Shown piece by piece: positions 7,956-15,618 of a stretch of DNA of 64,000 bases (positions are counted from its first letter, which is position 1; each line of letters opens with the position of its first letter). The DNA comes from Kutzneria sp. 744. Lineage in GTDB: Bacteria; Actinomycetota; Actinomycetes; Mycobacteriales; Pseudonocardiaceae. Below the pieces are notes generated by a model. That model ran no database searches, was not told the DNA's origin, and saw only the letters and a list, made by a program, of their open reading frames with translations. A program made the translations under genes and the position numbers. The stretch spans positions 7,029,024 through 7,093,023 of the forward strand of contig NZ_KK037166.1 in NCBI RefSeq assembly GCF_000568255.1, in the 5' to 3' direction.

Positions 7956-8474
7956 ATGACAAGCAAGCTGCTCGCTGCCCTGCTCGGCATCGGCTTGCTC
8001 ATCGCGGGAGCCGCCCCTGCTGAAGCCAACACCGCCCAAGCTGCCGCTACACCGCACAGCACCACGTACACCATGTACGTGACGCTGTACGGCGCATTGG
8101 ACAACGACCCGCCCGGCAGCGCCGACATCGCCTATCCGCAGATCCACTCGAAGGCCGGCGGCACGGGCACGTACAGCAACCCGGTCACGTTCGCCACCAG
8201 CAGCTCCGAGCTGGCGCCGGGCACCCGGGTGTACTACTCGTACCTGAAGAAGTACTTCATCATGGAGGACAGCTGCGCCGCCTGTATCTCCGACTGGAAG
8301 AGCGGCAAGCGCCACATCGACATGTGGGCCGGCAACTCGACCAACTCGGCGATCCTCGGCTGTGAGGACAAGCTGACCCGCAGCGGTTCGGTGATCGTCA
8401 ACCCGGCGTCCAACCTGACGGTGGACACGACGCCGATCTTCAACACCAGCACGCACAAGTGCTACTCGCCGTGA
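7956..8474 (+). CDS. secreted double-psi beta-barrel-like protein
   Basis: 172 residues from ATG 7956, preceded by GAGGAGG at 7944-7950; a GTG inside the ribosome site was rejected. Signal peptide SKLLAALLGIGLLIAGAAPA with AxA-type cleavage near EAN-TAQ. The mature domain has GTRVYYSYLKKYFIMEDSC and KRHIDMWAGNST, a layout with a terminal HxDMW motif like RlpA/barwin-type double-psi barrels. Four cysteines may form disulfides. Such secreted barrels bind or cleave wall or plant/fungal polysaccharides; here the role is inferred. Likely controlled by the 7911-7929 palindrome and terminated by the hairpin after 8490. Confidence 0.6.
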   Translation: MTSKLLAALLGIGLLIAGAAPAEANTAQAAATPHSTTYTMYVTLYGALDNDPPGSADIAYPQIHSKAGGTGTYSNPVTFATSSSELAPGTRVYYSYLKKYFIMEDSCAACISDWKSGKRHIDMWAGNSTNSAILGCEDKLTRSGSVIVNPASNLTVDTTPIFNTSTHKCYSP

Positions 8475-8489
8475 TCGCACGGTGACGCA

Positions 8490-8517
8490 GCGGTCCGGTA
8501 ACGCCGCGCCGGACCGC
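8490..8517 (+). terminator. GC-rich hairpin after the secreted barrel gene
   Basis: GCGGTCCGG (8490-8498) pairs perfectly with CCGGACCGC (8509-8517) over a 10-base loop, 16 bases after the stop. There is no T-run, as is common for actinobacterial terminators. Confidence 0.5.
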
Positions 8518-8615
8518 CCGATGTGAGAATTCTCCGCCGTTGAACGCTGTCGCAAAAGGGTTGCAGGTACCAGAATCTTGCCTGTTGTTTTCCCGAGCCT
8601 GGAAGAGGCGGCGAC

Positions 8616-9707
8616 ATGGCGGACACCCTGCGGCCCGATCGGACCCGACCGCTCGACCGGTCGGAGTGGGCCAGCATCGGCGGCATGGCGGGTTTCGTGC
8701 TCGCCCTGCACGTGATCGGCTGGGGTTCGCTGATCTTCCTCATCTCGCCGGCCAACTACCAGATCGGCAACGGCCAGGTCTTCGGCATCGGGCTCGGGCT
8801 CACCGCGTACACGCTCGGTCTGCGCCATGCTTTCGACGCCGACCACATCGCCGCCATCGACAACACCACCCGGAAGCTGATGTCCGAGGGCAAGCGCCCT
8901 TTGTCGGTCGGTTTCTGGTTCTCTCTCGGTCATTCCTCTGTCGTGTTCGGTCTGTGCGTGTTGCTCGCCTTGGGTGTGCGGGCCTTGGCCGGCGAGGTCT
9001 CCGACGACGGTTCTCCCTTGCACAGCTGGACCGGCCTGGTCGGCACCCTCGTCTCCGGCGTCTTCCTCGTGCTCATCGGCGTCATCAACCTGGTGGTGAT
9101 GGCCCACATCATCAAGGTGTTCCGCAGGATGCGCGGCGGCGAGTTCGACGAGGCCGAGCTGGAGCGCCGCCTCGACGAGCGTGGCTTCATGAACCGCATC
9201 CTGCGCGGCCTGACCAAGGCCATCAGCCGCCCGTGGCAGATGTACCCCACCGGCCTCCTGTTCGGCCTCGGCTTCGACACCGCCACCGAGGTCTCCCTGC
9301 TGGTCCTGGCCGGCGGCGCCGCCGCGTTTTCCCTGCCCTGGTACGCCATCCTGACGCTGCCCGTCCTCTTCGCCGCCGGCATGAGCCTGTTCGACTCCAT
9401 CGACGGCTGCTTCATGAACTTCGCCTACGGCTGGGCCTTCGCCAAGCCCGTGCGCAAGGTCTTCTACAACATCACCGTCACCGGCTTGTCCGTCGTGGTC
9501 GCCCTCGTCATCGGCCTCATCGAGCTTTTCCAGCTACTGGCCGAGAAGCTGGAGGTCACCACCGGCGTCCTGGGCTGGATCGACACCCTCGACCTCAACG
9601 TCGTCGGCTACGTCATCGTCGGTCTCTTCGTGGTCACCTGGCTCGTCGCCCTGGCCGTCTGGCGCTTCGGCCGCATCGAGGAGCGCTGGGAAGTCAAGCC
9701 TTCCTAG
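8616..9707 (+). CDS. nickel/cobalt transporter, NiCoT (HoxN/NixA) family
   Basis: 363 residues from ATG 8616 in the inner membrane. Helix II carries the NiCoT signature GLRHAFDADHIAAIDN (about residues 68-83), where the His and Asp residues bind metal. Two further signatures, FSLGHSSVVF and LLFGLGFDTATEVSLL, follow in order, as does LFAAGMSLFDSIDG. Eight or so membrane helices are visible, with a polar cytoplasmic loop (MRGGEFDEAELERRLDERG). Length matches the family. Single gene with its own promoter region; no metallo-enzyme neighbour tells nickel from cobalt, and no B12 riboswitch was recognised upstream. Confidence 0.9.
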   Translation: MADTLRPDRTRPLDRSEWASIGGMAGFVLALHVIGWGSLIFLISPANYQIGNGQVFGIGLGLTAYTLGLRHAFDADHIAAIDNTTRKLMSEGKRPLSVGFWFSLGHSSVVFGLCVLLALGVRALAGEVSDDGSPLHSWTGLVGTLVSGVFLVLIGVINLVVMAHIIKVFRRMRGGEFDEAELERRLDERGFMNRILRGLTKAISRPWQMYPTGLLFGLGFDTATEVSLLVLAGGAAAFSLPWYAILTLPVLFAAGMSLFDSIDGCFMNFAYGWAFAKPVRKVFYNITVTGLSVVVALVIGLIELFQLLAEKLEVTTGVLGWIDTLDLNVVGYVIVGLFVVTWLVALAVWRFGRIEERWEVKPS

Positions 9708-9746
9708 TGCCGTTCCCCCTTGCCTGAGCCGGGTTTCGCGCCAGCT

Positions 9747-10892
9747 CTATGCCGTTTCCCCCAGCCCGTCCGAGAACACCGGCCTGTGGTCCACCATCTT
9801 CACCGTCCACCGACTGTGGTGAATCAATCGGTGATGCGCCCCGCACAGCAGCACCATGTTGTCCAGGCTGGTCGGCCCTCCGTTAGCCCACTCGACCACG
9901 TGGTGGGCGTGACACCGCGCCGGCTCCGCCTGACATCCCGGGAACGCACAAGTGCCGTCCCGCTCGATCAGCGCCTTGCGGATCCCCTTCGGAGCCGTCC
10001 GCTGCTGCCGACCCACATTCAGGATCTCCTTACCGGCTCCCAACACCAGGCGCATCACCGTGCTGTCACAGGCGATCCGACGAGCCTCCGCCGCGCTCAT
10101 CACGCCGCCGCCCTCGACCTTCGCCACACCCGTGTTGTCCATGAAGTCCTGGAAGGACATCGACAACGTCAGATGGGGGCGCTCGCCGCCCTGCTCCGGC
10201 AGGCCTTCACTGCGGGAGGCCAGCTCAATGATCTCCGCGAACGCATCTCCCTGCCGCTCGGCGGTGGTTCGGGGGTCTGTGCCCGAGGTGGGCTTGGCCA
10301 GCGCACTGAGCATCGCCGCGATCTTCGCCCCGTACTCCTGGTCGAGCCTTCCCCAGAACACCATGCTGCCGTCCAGCTTGCGTTCGAAGCGGAACTCCCG
10401 CTTCGGTGCCCGCAGTTCGCGGTCATCCGGGGCTTTGCCGTCCTGGTTGAGGTGGAACAGGATCCGCTGGGCGATGTTCTTGAACTCGCCCTCGTCGAAC
10501 TGGACGTTCTCCAACAGTGATGCTTCGACCCGGTCCCGCTCGACCGCCGGCGCTGTCCTCAGCGTCTCGTGGATGATCTTCAGATGCTGCCGATCCAACG
10601 CCCCGTCGCGACCCGCTTCGCGGATCGCCTCGCTGTGGAACAACTCCGCGAACCGAAGCCGCTCACGCGCTTCCCTGACCGTGAGCCGCCAGTGGAGCAC
10701 CATCGACGACACGATCGAGGTCCGGTCCTCCTTCGACCTGCACGACCGGTCCCACACCTCCCACACCCGCTCCAGCTGCTGGATGTAGAGCGCCCGATAC
10801 AGGGCTTCGGCTTCCTTGCCCGCTTGCCACAGCTCCAGTTCGCCGTACTGCCACCCTTCGGTGTCGACAGGGAATTCAGGATTCGCTGACAT
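9747..10892 (-). CDS. DUF222 / HNH endonuclease-signature protein (13E12-like family)
   Basis: 381 residues from ATG 10892. The N-terminal two thirds is helical DUF222 (RLTVREARERLRFAELF). The C-terminus is an HNH motif: RDGTCAFPGCQAEPARCHAHHVVEWANGGPT is followed by NMVLLCGAHHRLIH, with paired Cys and His zinc/metal ligands (about residues 310-360). These proteins are abundant and often repeated in actinobacterial genomes, sometimes with mobile introns or inteins; activity is rarely shown. It is convergent with the NiCoT gene and followed upstream by a long non-coding stretch. No direct evidence of mobility was seen here. Confidence 0.85.
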   Translation of the reverse strand: MSANPEFPVDTEGWQYGELELWQAGKEAEALYRALYIQQLERVWEVWDRSCRSKEDRTSIVSSMVLHWRLTVREARERLRFAELFHSEAIREAGRDGALDRQHLKIIHETLRTAPAVERDRVEASLLENVQFDEGEFKNIAQRILFHLNQDGKAPDDRELRAPKREFRFERKLDGSMVFWGRLDQEYGAKIAAMLSALAKPTSGTDPRTTAERQGDAFAEIIELASRSEGLPEQGGERPHLTLSMSFQDFMDNTGVAKVEGGGVMSAAEARRIACDSTVMRLVLGAGKEILNVGRQQRTAPKGIRKALIERDGTCAFPGCQAEPARCHAHHVVEWANGGPTSLDNMVLLCGAHHRLIHHSRWTVKMVDHRPVFSDGLGETA

Positions 10893-11460
10893 ACCCCCAT
10901 TCTACTACCCTTATGTGATCGACTTCCGTTACACACCAACCTATACACGATCGTGGCGGCCTTCGGACCCCTCACAGGAAAGCGCCTTCCATCCCTCCGT
11001 TACAACGCTTCCTTCACGGAGATCAGTCCCCACCTTCCGGCCCGTCCCAAGCCTTCTGTAAACGCGCGCACCCCACCCAACCCTTGTCGCGCAACGCAAC
11101 CAGCTCACACGCCCACCTCGTGCCCCTCTACTCCAGCACCGCATGCCGAAGAGAGAATGATTGTTGTATAGGCGGAGACGGCAACCGCGCGGTGCGGACG
11201 CCCGACGCACCACCGGGCTCAAGAGCCAGCGACGGTCAGGGAGGGGTGTGGCCACCGATTTCCAGGCGACGGCGGCCGTTTCTCTGCCATACCTGGCCAC
11301 CAGCCGACCGGCAACCGCGCGGTGCGGACACCCGACGCACCACCACACCACCGCATCAACACCGCGCAACACCAACAACACCAGGTTCAACCACCGCACC
11401 CCCAGCCGCCCAGCCCCCCAGCCCTTCAACCTCACCCCCTAAACCCCCACCCTCAACCCC
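10893..11460. repeat. 568-base gap with a 35-bp direct repeat
   Basis: No convincing gene. The right part of the plus strand is strongly C-rich, with long CCCCA-type runs. A 35-bp sequence beginning GGCAACCGCGCGGTGCGGAC occurs at 11180-11214 and, with one mismatch, at 11310-11344. A 164-codon minus-strand ORF here lacks coding character (arginine/tryptophan-rich, no domain) and was rejected. The gap may hold the HNH gene promoter at its left end. Confidence 0.55.
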
Positions 11461-12540
11461 CTACCTCAACGCCGCCCAACCAGCACCACGCACAATCCCT
11501 TCCTTGATCAGCGCACCGACTCGCCCCGTGATGACCCTCTCCTTGGGACGGTCCAACGCGTCGACCACCTGCACCAGCCCATCCCGCCGTCCGAGGCTGA
11601 TGCACTGGATGTGGTACCGGTAACCAAACGCCCGAGGCTCCTGCCCGCGCAGCCGGGCAGCGATGGCCTTGGCGGTGTACTCGGCCATGGGCTCGGCGGT
11701 GGCGCAGGCCATGCGCAGTTCCTGCCCGTTCACCCGAACGACCGCGCTGTCCCCGACGGCATAGATGTCAGGATGTGAGACCGACCGCTGAGTGCCGTCG
11801 ACCACAATCCGTCCACTGTGGTCGGTCTCGACCCCGGCATCGGCAGCCACCGGCGAAACACGGAACCCCGTGGTCCACACGGTAACGTCCGTCGGCAGCT
11901 CAACACCGTCCGTCAACACGACGCTGTCGGCCAACACCTTGGCGACGCGGGCGCCGGTGCGGACCTCAATGCCCAGGCGGGCGAACACCCGGCCCAGGTG
12001 CTGGCGTCCCCGGGCGGAGAGGCGGCTGCCGGGGGCGTGGCCGGCGACGATGCGGACGTGCAGGTGGGGGTGCTGCTCGGCGAGCTCGGTGGCGGCCTCG
12101 ATGGCGGTGAGGCCGCCGCCGATGACGGTGACGGTGCCCTTGCGCGGCAACGACTCCCGAAGCCGGGTGGCGTCGGTGTGGTCGGAGACGGTGAACGCGT
12201 TCTCGGCGACGCCGGGGATGCCGTGGTCGTCGGCGATGCTGCCGAGGGCGTAGACCAGCGTGTCGTAGCCGATCAGACGGCCGTCGACGTCGACCGTCTT
12301 ACCAACGGGGTCGAGAGCCTGGACCCGGCCGATGACGAGGTCGATGCCGGTGCCCCGCACGGACTCGGCCAGCGGACGCACGCGAAGGCCCTCGCCTGCG
12401 GCGTGCTGGTGAAGGCGGATGCGCTCGACGAAATGCGGCGAAGCGTTGACGAGGGTCACGCGAGCGTCGGTGCGACGGGCCAGGCGGTGGGCGGCGATGA
12501 GACCCGAGTAGCCGGCCCCGATGACGACGATGGTGGTCAT
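11461..12540 (-). CDS. FAD-dependent pyridine nucleotide-disulfide/NDH-2-like oxidoreductase
   Basis: 359 residues. ATG 12540 was chosen because a GAAGGGA site lies eight bases upstream; a TTG two codons earlier is less likely. An N-terminal Rossmann fold binds FAD (IVVIGAGYSGLIAAHRLA), a second one binds NAD(P)H (VTVIGGGLTAIEAATELAE), and the C-terminal flavin motif DIYAVGDSAVV is present. It lacks a redox-active CxxC, so it is like NDH-2 or AIF-type oxidoreductases. It lies 67 bases downstream of an ECF41 sigma gene on the same strand, the genomic context known for ECF41 targets, so the sigma factor probably controls it. Confidence 0.85.
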   Translation of the reverse strand: MTTIVVIGAGYSGLIAAHRLARRTDARVTLVNASPHFVERIRLHQHAAGEGLRVRPLAESVRGTGIDLVIGRVQALDPVGKTVDVDGRLIGYDTLVYALGSIADDHGIPGVAENAFTVSDHTDATRLRESLPRKGTVTVIGGGLTAIEAATELAEQHPHLHVRIVAGHAPGSRLSARGRQHLGRVFARLGIEVRTGARVAKVLADSVVLTDGVELPTDVTVWTTGFRVSPVAADAGVETDHSGRIVVDGTQRSVSHPDIYAVGDSAVVRVNGQELRMACATAEPMAEYTAKAIAARLRGQEPRAFGYRYHIQCISLGRRDGLVQVVDALDRPKERVITGRVGALIKEGIVRGAGWAALR

Positions 12541-12607
12541 GTCCAAGTCCCTTCAACTGTGATGACGGGACTTGAACCGGGCAGCGGCCCGATTCCTGAC
12601 AGGGCGG

Positions 12608-13471
12608 CTATGTGGGCTGCGTCACCTGCTGCGCGACGTGGGTGAGCTTGTCGGGGTTGACGACGGCGCGGAAGTCGGTGATGAGGCCGTCGACGATCTG
12701 GAGGTTGATCACGACCGACAGCTCGCCGTGGATGAGCGCAAGGATGGCGGGCTCGCCGTTGACCTCATCGACGCGGATCTCCAGGCCGTCGACGTTGCCG
12801 GCCAGCCAGTTGAGGTACACCGCCGCCCGCTGACGGCCGCGGATGGGCTTGCGTGCGGCCTGCCGCTTGCCGCCGCCGTCGGCCCAGGCGACGACGTTCT
12901 CGGCCAGCATGCCTTCCAGCGCGGCCATGTTCCCGCTGCGCGCGGCGACGAGGAAGTTCTTGGTGATGCGGAGCTTCTCGGTGCCGTCGGCGTCGTAGCG
13001 GTGCCGGTCCTGGGCCACGCGCTGCTTGGCGCGGTGGTAGAGCTGCTGGCAGTTGGCCTCGGTCAGGTCGAGCACGTCGGCGATCTCGCGGTGGCTGTAC
13101 TCGAACGCCTCGCGCAGCACGAACACGGCCCGCTCGGCCGGAGTGAGGCGTTCCATCAGCAGCAGGAAGGCCATCGACACTGATTCGCGCAGCTCCAACG
13201 GGTCGGCCGGGGTGTATGCGGTGAGCAGCGGCTCGGGCAGCCACGGGCCGACATAGCTCTCACGGCGGGCGCGCGCGGAGGTCAGCCTGGTCAGGCAGAG
13301 GTTGGTGAGCACCTTGGTCAGCCACGCGGCGGGCTCGCGGATCTCGTCCTGGACGGCGGCATGCCAGCGGAGGTAGGTGTCCTGCACGGCGTCCTCGGCC
13401 TCGGCGGCCGAACCGAGCAGCCGGTAGGCGACCGCGAACAGGCGCGCCCGGTGCTGCTCGAAGTCCGCCAC
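12608..13471 (-). CDS. RNA polymerase sigma factor, ECF41 (SigJ-like) group
   Basis: 287 residues from GTG 13471. Sigma region 2 (RLFAVAYRLLGSAAEAEDAVQDTYLRW) and region 4 (ERLTPAERAVFVLREAFEYSHREIADVLDL) are followed by a C-terminal SnoaL-like extension (about 175-287) ending DFRAVVNPDKLTHV; the short NPDKL-type motif is typical of ECF41, where the extension replaces an anti-sigma factor. These sigma factors usually drive an adjacent oxidoreductase/decarboxylase gene. Here the flavoprotein at 11461-12540 follows on the same strand. No separate promoter was identified in the 67-base gap. Confidence 0.9.
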   Translation of the reverse strand: MADFEQHRARLFAVAYRLLGSAAEAEDAVQDTYLRWHAAVQDEIREPAAWLTKVLTNLCLTRLTSARARRESYVGPWLPEPLLTAYTPADPLELRESVSMAFLLLMERLTPAERAVFVLREAFEYSHREIADVLDLTEANCQQLYHRAKQRVAQDRHRYDADGTEKLRITKNFLVAARSGNMAALEGMLAENVVAWADGGGKRQAARKPIRGRQRAAVYLNWLAGNVDGLEIRVDEVNGEPAILALIHGELSVVINLQIVDGLITDFRAVVNPDKLTHVAQQVTQPT

Positions 13472-13507
13472 GCGGCCGATTCTAGGCGTGACTTGACCCT
13501 CTTGTAG

Positions 13508-13774
13508 CGAGAATCCCTACTGCTGCGGCTGCAGGAGATCCTGCTGATGCGGCAGCTGGACATGGATCTGCCGACCATCGCCCGGATCCTCGACGGGGAA
13601 CACGACCGGCTCGCGGCGCTGCGTGACCACCGCGAGCGCCTGCTGGCCCAACGCGAGCACCTGGACGTGCTGGTGCGCACGGTGGCCAGAACCATCAGCG
13701 ACCTGGAAGGAACGCAGGCCATGCCCGATCACGAGCTGTTCGACGCATGGCCGGCGTCGGCGCGCGGTCGATGA
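13508..13774 (+). pseudogene. MerR-family regulator remnant lacking its DNA-binding N-terminus
   Basis: The in-frame sequence after a TAG at 13505 begins inside the MerR second helical region (LLRLQEILLMRQLDMDLPTIARIL) and continues through the coiled-coil dimer helix (DHRERLLAQREHLDVLVRTVARTI). It then stops after MPDHELFDAW, where TipA-like proteins would continue. The winged-helix part that should precede it is absent. It is read as a decayed MerR/TipA gene, perhaps joined by deletion to the small ORF that follows. Translation from ATG 13547 is possible, but the product would not bind DNA. Confidence 0.6.
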
Positions 13775-13983
13775 TGACGGTGAGCCAGATCCACCGCGTG
13801 GAGCCGGTCGCCGACAGCCTCTCGGCCACCCTGTTCCTCCAGTTCCCGGTGGAGCGCACGTGGACCCGGGTGTTCGTGGAGTCCTGGCGGCCCGCCTCGA
13901 CGGCGACGAGGAGCTTGCGCCGTCCCGAGCCGGTGGAGCTGGCCGGTTGCCTGAGCCGCCTGGCGCTGAGTGTGGCCCGGTGA
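13771..13983 (+). CDS. small hypothetical ORF overlapping the MerR remnant
   Basis: 70 residues from ATG 13771, which overlaps the remnant's stop as ATGA. The product (SQIHRVEPVADSLSATLFLQ and onward) has no recognised domain. The coupling could be a relic of a former operon, and the frame may simply be debris of the same deletion. It ends two bases before the 3' end of the convergent tetR gene. Weakly supported. Confidence 0.3.
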   Translation: MMTVSQIHRVEPVADSLSATLFLQFPVERTWTRVFVESWRPASTATRSLRRPEPVELAGCLSRLALSVAR

Positions 13984-13984
13984 G

Positions 13985-14563
13985 TCAGGTCAGGGAGTGC
14001 ACGGCGGCGTAGGCCATGGCCGCCAGCAGGTCGGACATCTGGGCCCGGTCGAGGTGGGCCGAGTGCGGCGTGGAGTTGATCAGCCCGAACAGGGCGTGCG
14101 CGGCGGCGCGGGCGGCGGGCTCGCCGACCTCGGGCCGGGCACGGCGGATGGTGGTGACCCAGACCTCGACGTATCGGCGTTGCAGGGCCCGCACCCGCTG
14201 CCGGTCGGCGTCGGCCAGGTTGCCGAGGTCCCGCTCCTGCACGGTGATCAGAGCGGGGTGGTCCAGGGCGAAGTCGACCTGCCAGCGGATGAGCGTGCTG
14301 ATCGAGTTCTCGGCGTCGGTGGCCTCGCGCACGCGGGCCTGCGCGCCGGACAGCAGCAGCTCGCTGATGGACGTGAGCATCTCGCCGAGCACGGCGTCCT
14401 TGCTGCGGAAGTGCCGGTAGAGGGCGGGCCCGGAGATGCCGACGGCCGCGCCGATGTCGTTGATGCCGACGCCGTGGAAGCCGTGCCGGGCGAACAGCTC
14501 GGCGGCGGCGGCCAGGATCTGCTCCCGCCGGCTCGGCGGCGCGGTCTGTTCGGCGAACGGCAC
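13985..14563 (-). CDS. TetR-family regulator of the acyl-CoA carboxylase operon
   Basis: 192 residues from GTG 14563. The N-terminal helix-turn-helix (REQILAAAAELFARHGFHGVGINDIGAAVGISGPALYRHF, read with short gaps) is followed by a helical ligand domain. It is divergent from the SGNH gene. A 16-bp palindrome just upstream of its start (14586-14601) recurs twice in front of the accD1 operon, strong evidence that this protein represses both itself and that operon. The arrangement is like mycobacterial Rv2506 with accD1-accA1-fadE19. The likely ligand is an acyl-CoA of leucine breakdown. Confidence 0.85.
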   Translation of the reverse strand: MPFAEQTAPPSRREQILAAAAELFARHGFHGVGINDIGAAVGISGPALYRHFRSKDAVLGEMLTSISELLLSGAQARVREATDAENSISTLIRWQVDFALDHPALITVQERDLGNLADADRQRVRALQRRYVEVWVTTIRRARPEVGEPAARAAAHALFGLINSTPHSAHLDRAQMSDLLAAMAYAAVHSLT

Positions 14564-14585
14564 GCCACCGATGGTAGACGAGCAA

Positions 14586-14601
14586 GTTAACGATCGCTAA
14601 C
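14586..14601. promoter_or_regulatory. TetR operator 1 (autoregulatory)
   Basis: GTTAACGATCGCTAAC, a 16-bp near-perfect palindrome 22 bases upstream of the tetR start. It shares the form GTTA-R-CG-NN-CGCTAAC with both sites before accD1. Confidence 0.75.
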
Positions 14602-14750
14602 CGCGGTATCGAACGGTGGAGTGACCGGGGGAGTTTCGTGCCCAAAAGGCGAATATGTCATCAACTCTTGACGGAACTCTTCCGGTGGAAACCTTGTTGC
14701 TGCAACGATTATCCGGCCCCGGCACACCTCAACGGAGAGGCCTCCCTGCC

Positions 14751-15539
14751 ATGCGCCTGTCTCGTGCCCTCCCCTGCCTTGCGGTCGCCGTCGCGGCCGC
14801 ACTGTCCACAACAGCCGTCGCCCATGCGGCGCCGGCTGCCGTCAACTACGCCGCCGTCGGCGACTCCTACGCGTCCGGTGTCGGCACCCAGAGCTCGTAC
14901 GACAACAGCTGCGACCGCAGCAGCAAGGGCTACCCGAGCTTGTGGGCGGCCGCGCACTCGGCGTCCGCGTTCACGGACGTCGCCTGCTCGGGCGCAAAAA
15001 CCAGCGACGTGATCAGCAGCCAGGTCGGCTCGCTGAGCTCGGCCAACACCGTGGTCACGGTGACCATCGGCGGCAACGACGCGGGCTTCTCCAGCACCAT
15101 GGAGTCCTGCATCGTCGGCGGCGACTCGGGCTGCAACACGGCGGTCAACAAGGCCAAGGCCTACGTCAGCAGCACCCTGCCCGGCCTGCTGGACAACACC
15201 TACAACGCGATCCGCGGCCACGCCCCCAACGCGACGGTCTACGTGGTGGGCTACCCGCGCTTCTACCAGCTCGGCGGCTCGTGCAGCGTGGGCCTGAGCG
15301 ACACCTCCCGCGGCTACATCAACAGCGGCGCGGACGCCCTGGACACGGCCATCTCGGCCGCAGCGAGCCGGCACGGCTTCCGGTTCGTCGACGTCCGCAC
15401 CGCGTTCGCCAACCACGGCATCTGCTCGTCGGCGGCGTGGTTGAACAGCGTGACCTGGCCGGTGGTCAACTCCTACCACCCGAACTCGTCGGGCTACGCC
15501 AGCGGCTACCTGCCGGCGCTCACGGCCGTGACCGGCTGA
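14751..15539 (+). CDS. secreted SGNH-hydrolase (lipase/esterase)
   Basis: 262 residues from ATG 14751, with CGGAGAGG about ten bases upstream. Signal peptide RLSRALPCLAVAVAAALS with AHA-A cleavage. SGNH blocks appear in order: GDSYASG (nucleophile Ser), CSGAKTSDV (block II Gly), TIGGNDAGF (block III Asn), and NSYHPNSSGY (catalytic His). Conserved cysteine pairs match the Streptomyces coelicolor/rimosus type secreted lipase. It probably hydrolyses ester lipids outside the cell. It lies between tetR and the accD1 operon in the same direction as the latter; whether the operator at 14586 also controls it is unclear. Confidence 0.9.
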   Translation: MRLSRALPCLAVAVAAALSTTAVAHAAPAAVNYAAVGDSYASGVGTQSSYDNSCDRSSKGYPSLWAAAHSASAFTDVACSGAKTSDVISSQVGSLSSANTVVTVTIGGNDAGFSSTMESCIVGGDSGCNTAVNKAKAYVSSTLPGLLDNTYNAIRGHAPNATVYVVGYPRFYQLGGSCSVGLSDTSRGYINSGADALDTAISAAASRHGFRFVDVRTAFANHGICSSAAWLNSVTWPVVNSYHPNSSGYASGYLPALTAVTG

Positions 15540-15560
15540 GTGGCCTGACTGGACGAAGCT

Positions 15561-15604
15561 GTTAGCGACCGCTAACCTGGAGACCTGGGTTAACGGTCGC
15601 TAAC
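15561..15604 (+). promoter_or_regulatory. paired TetR operators in front of accD1
   Basis: Two palindromes, GTTAGCGACCGCTAAC (15561-15576) and GTTAACGGTCGCTAAC (15589-15604), 28 bases centre to centre, sit immediately upstream of the ribosome site (GAGGAG) of accD1. Both match operator 1 at the tetR gene. Confidence 0.8.
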
Positions 15605-15618
15605 AGCTGAGGAGCGTC

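Noticed and set aside
10941-11435. 164-codon minus-strand ORF
   Set aside because: No domain, odd Trp/Arg/Cys content, crosses the direct repeat.
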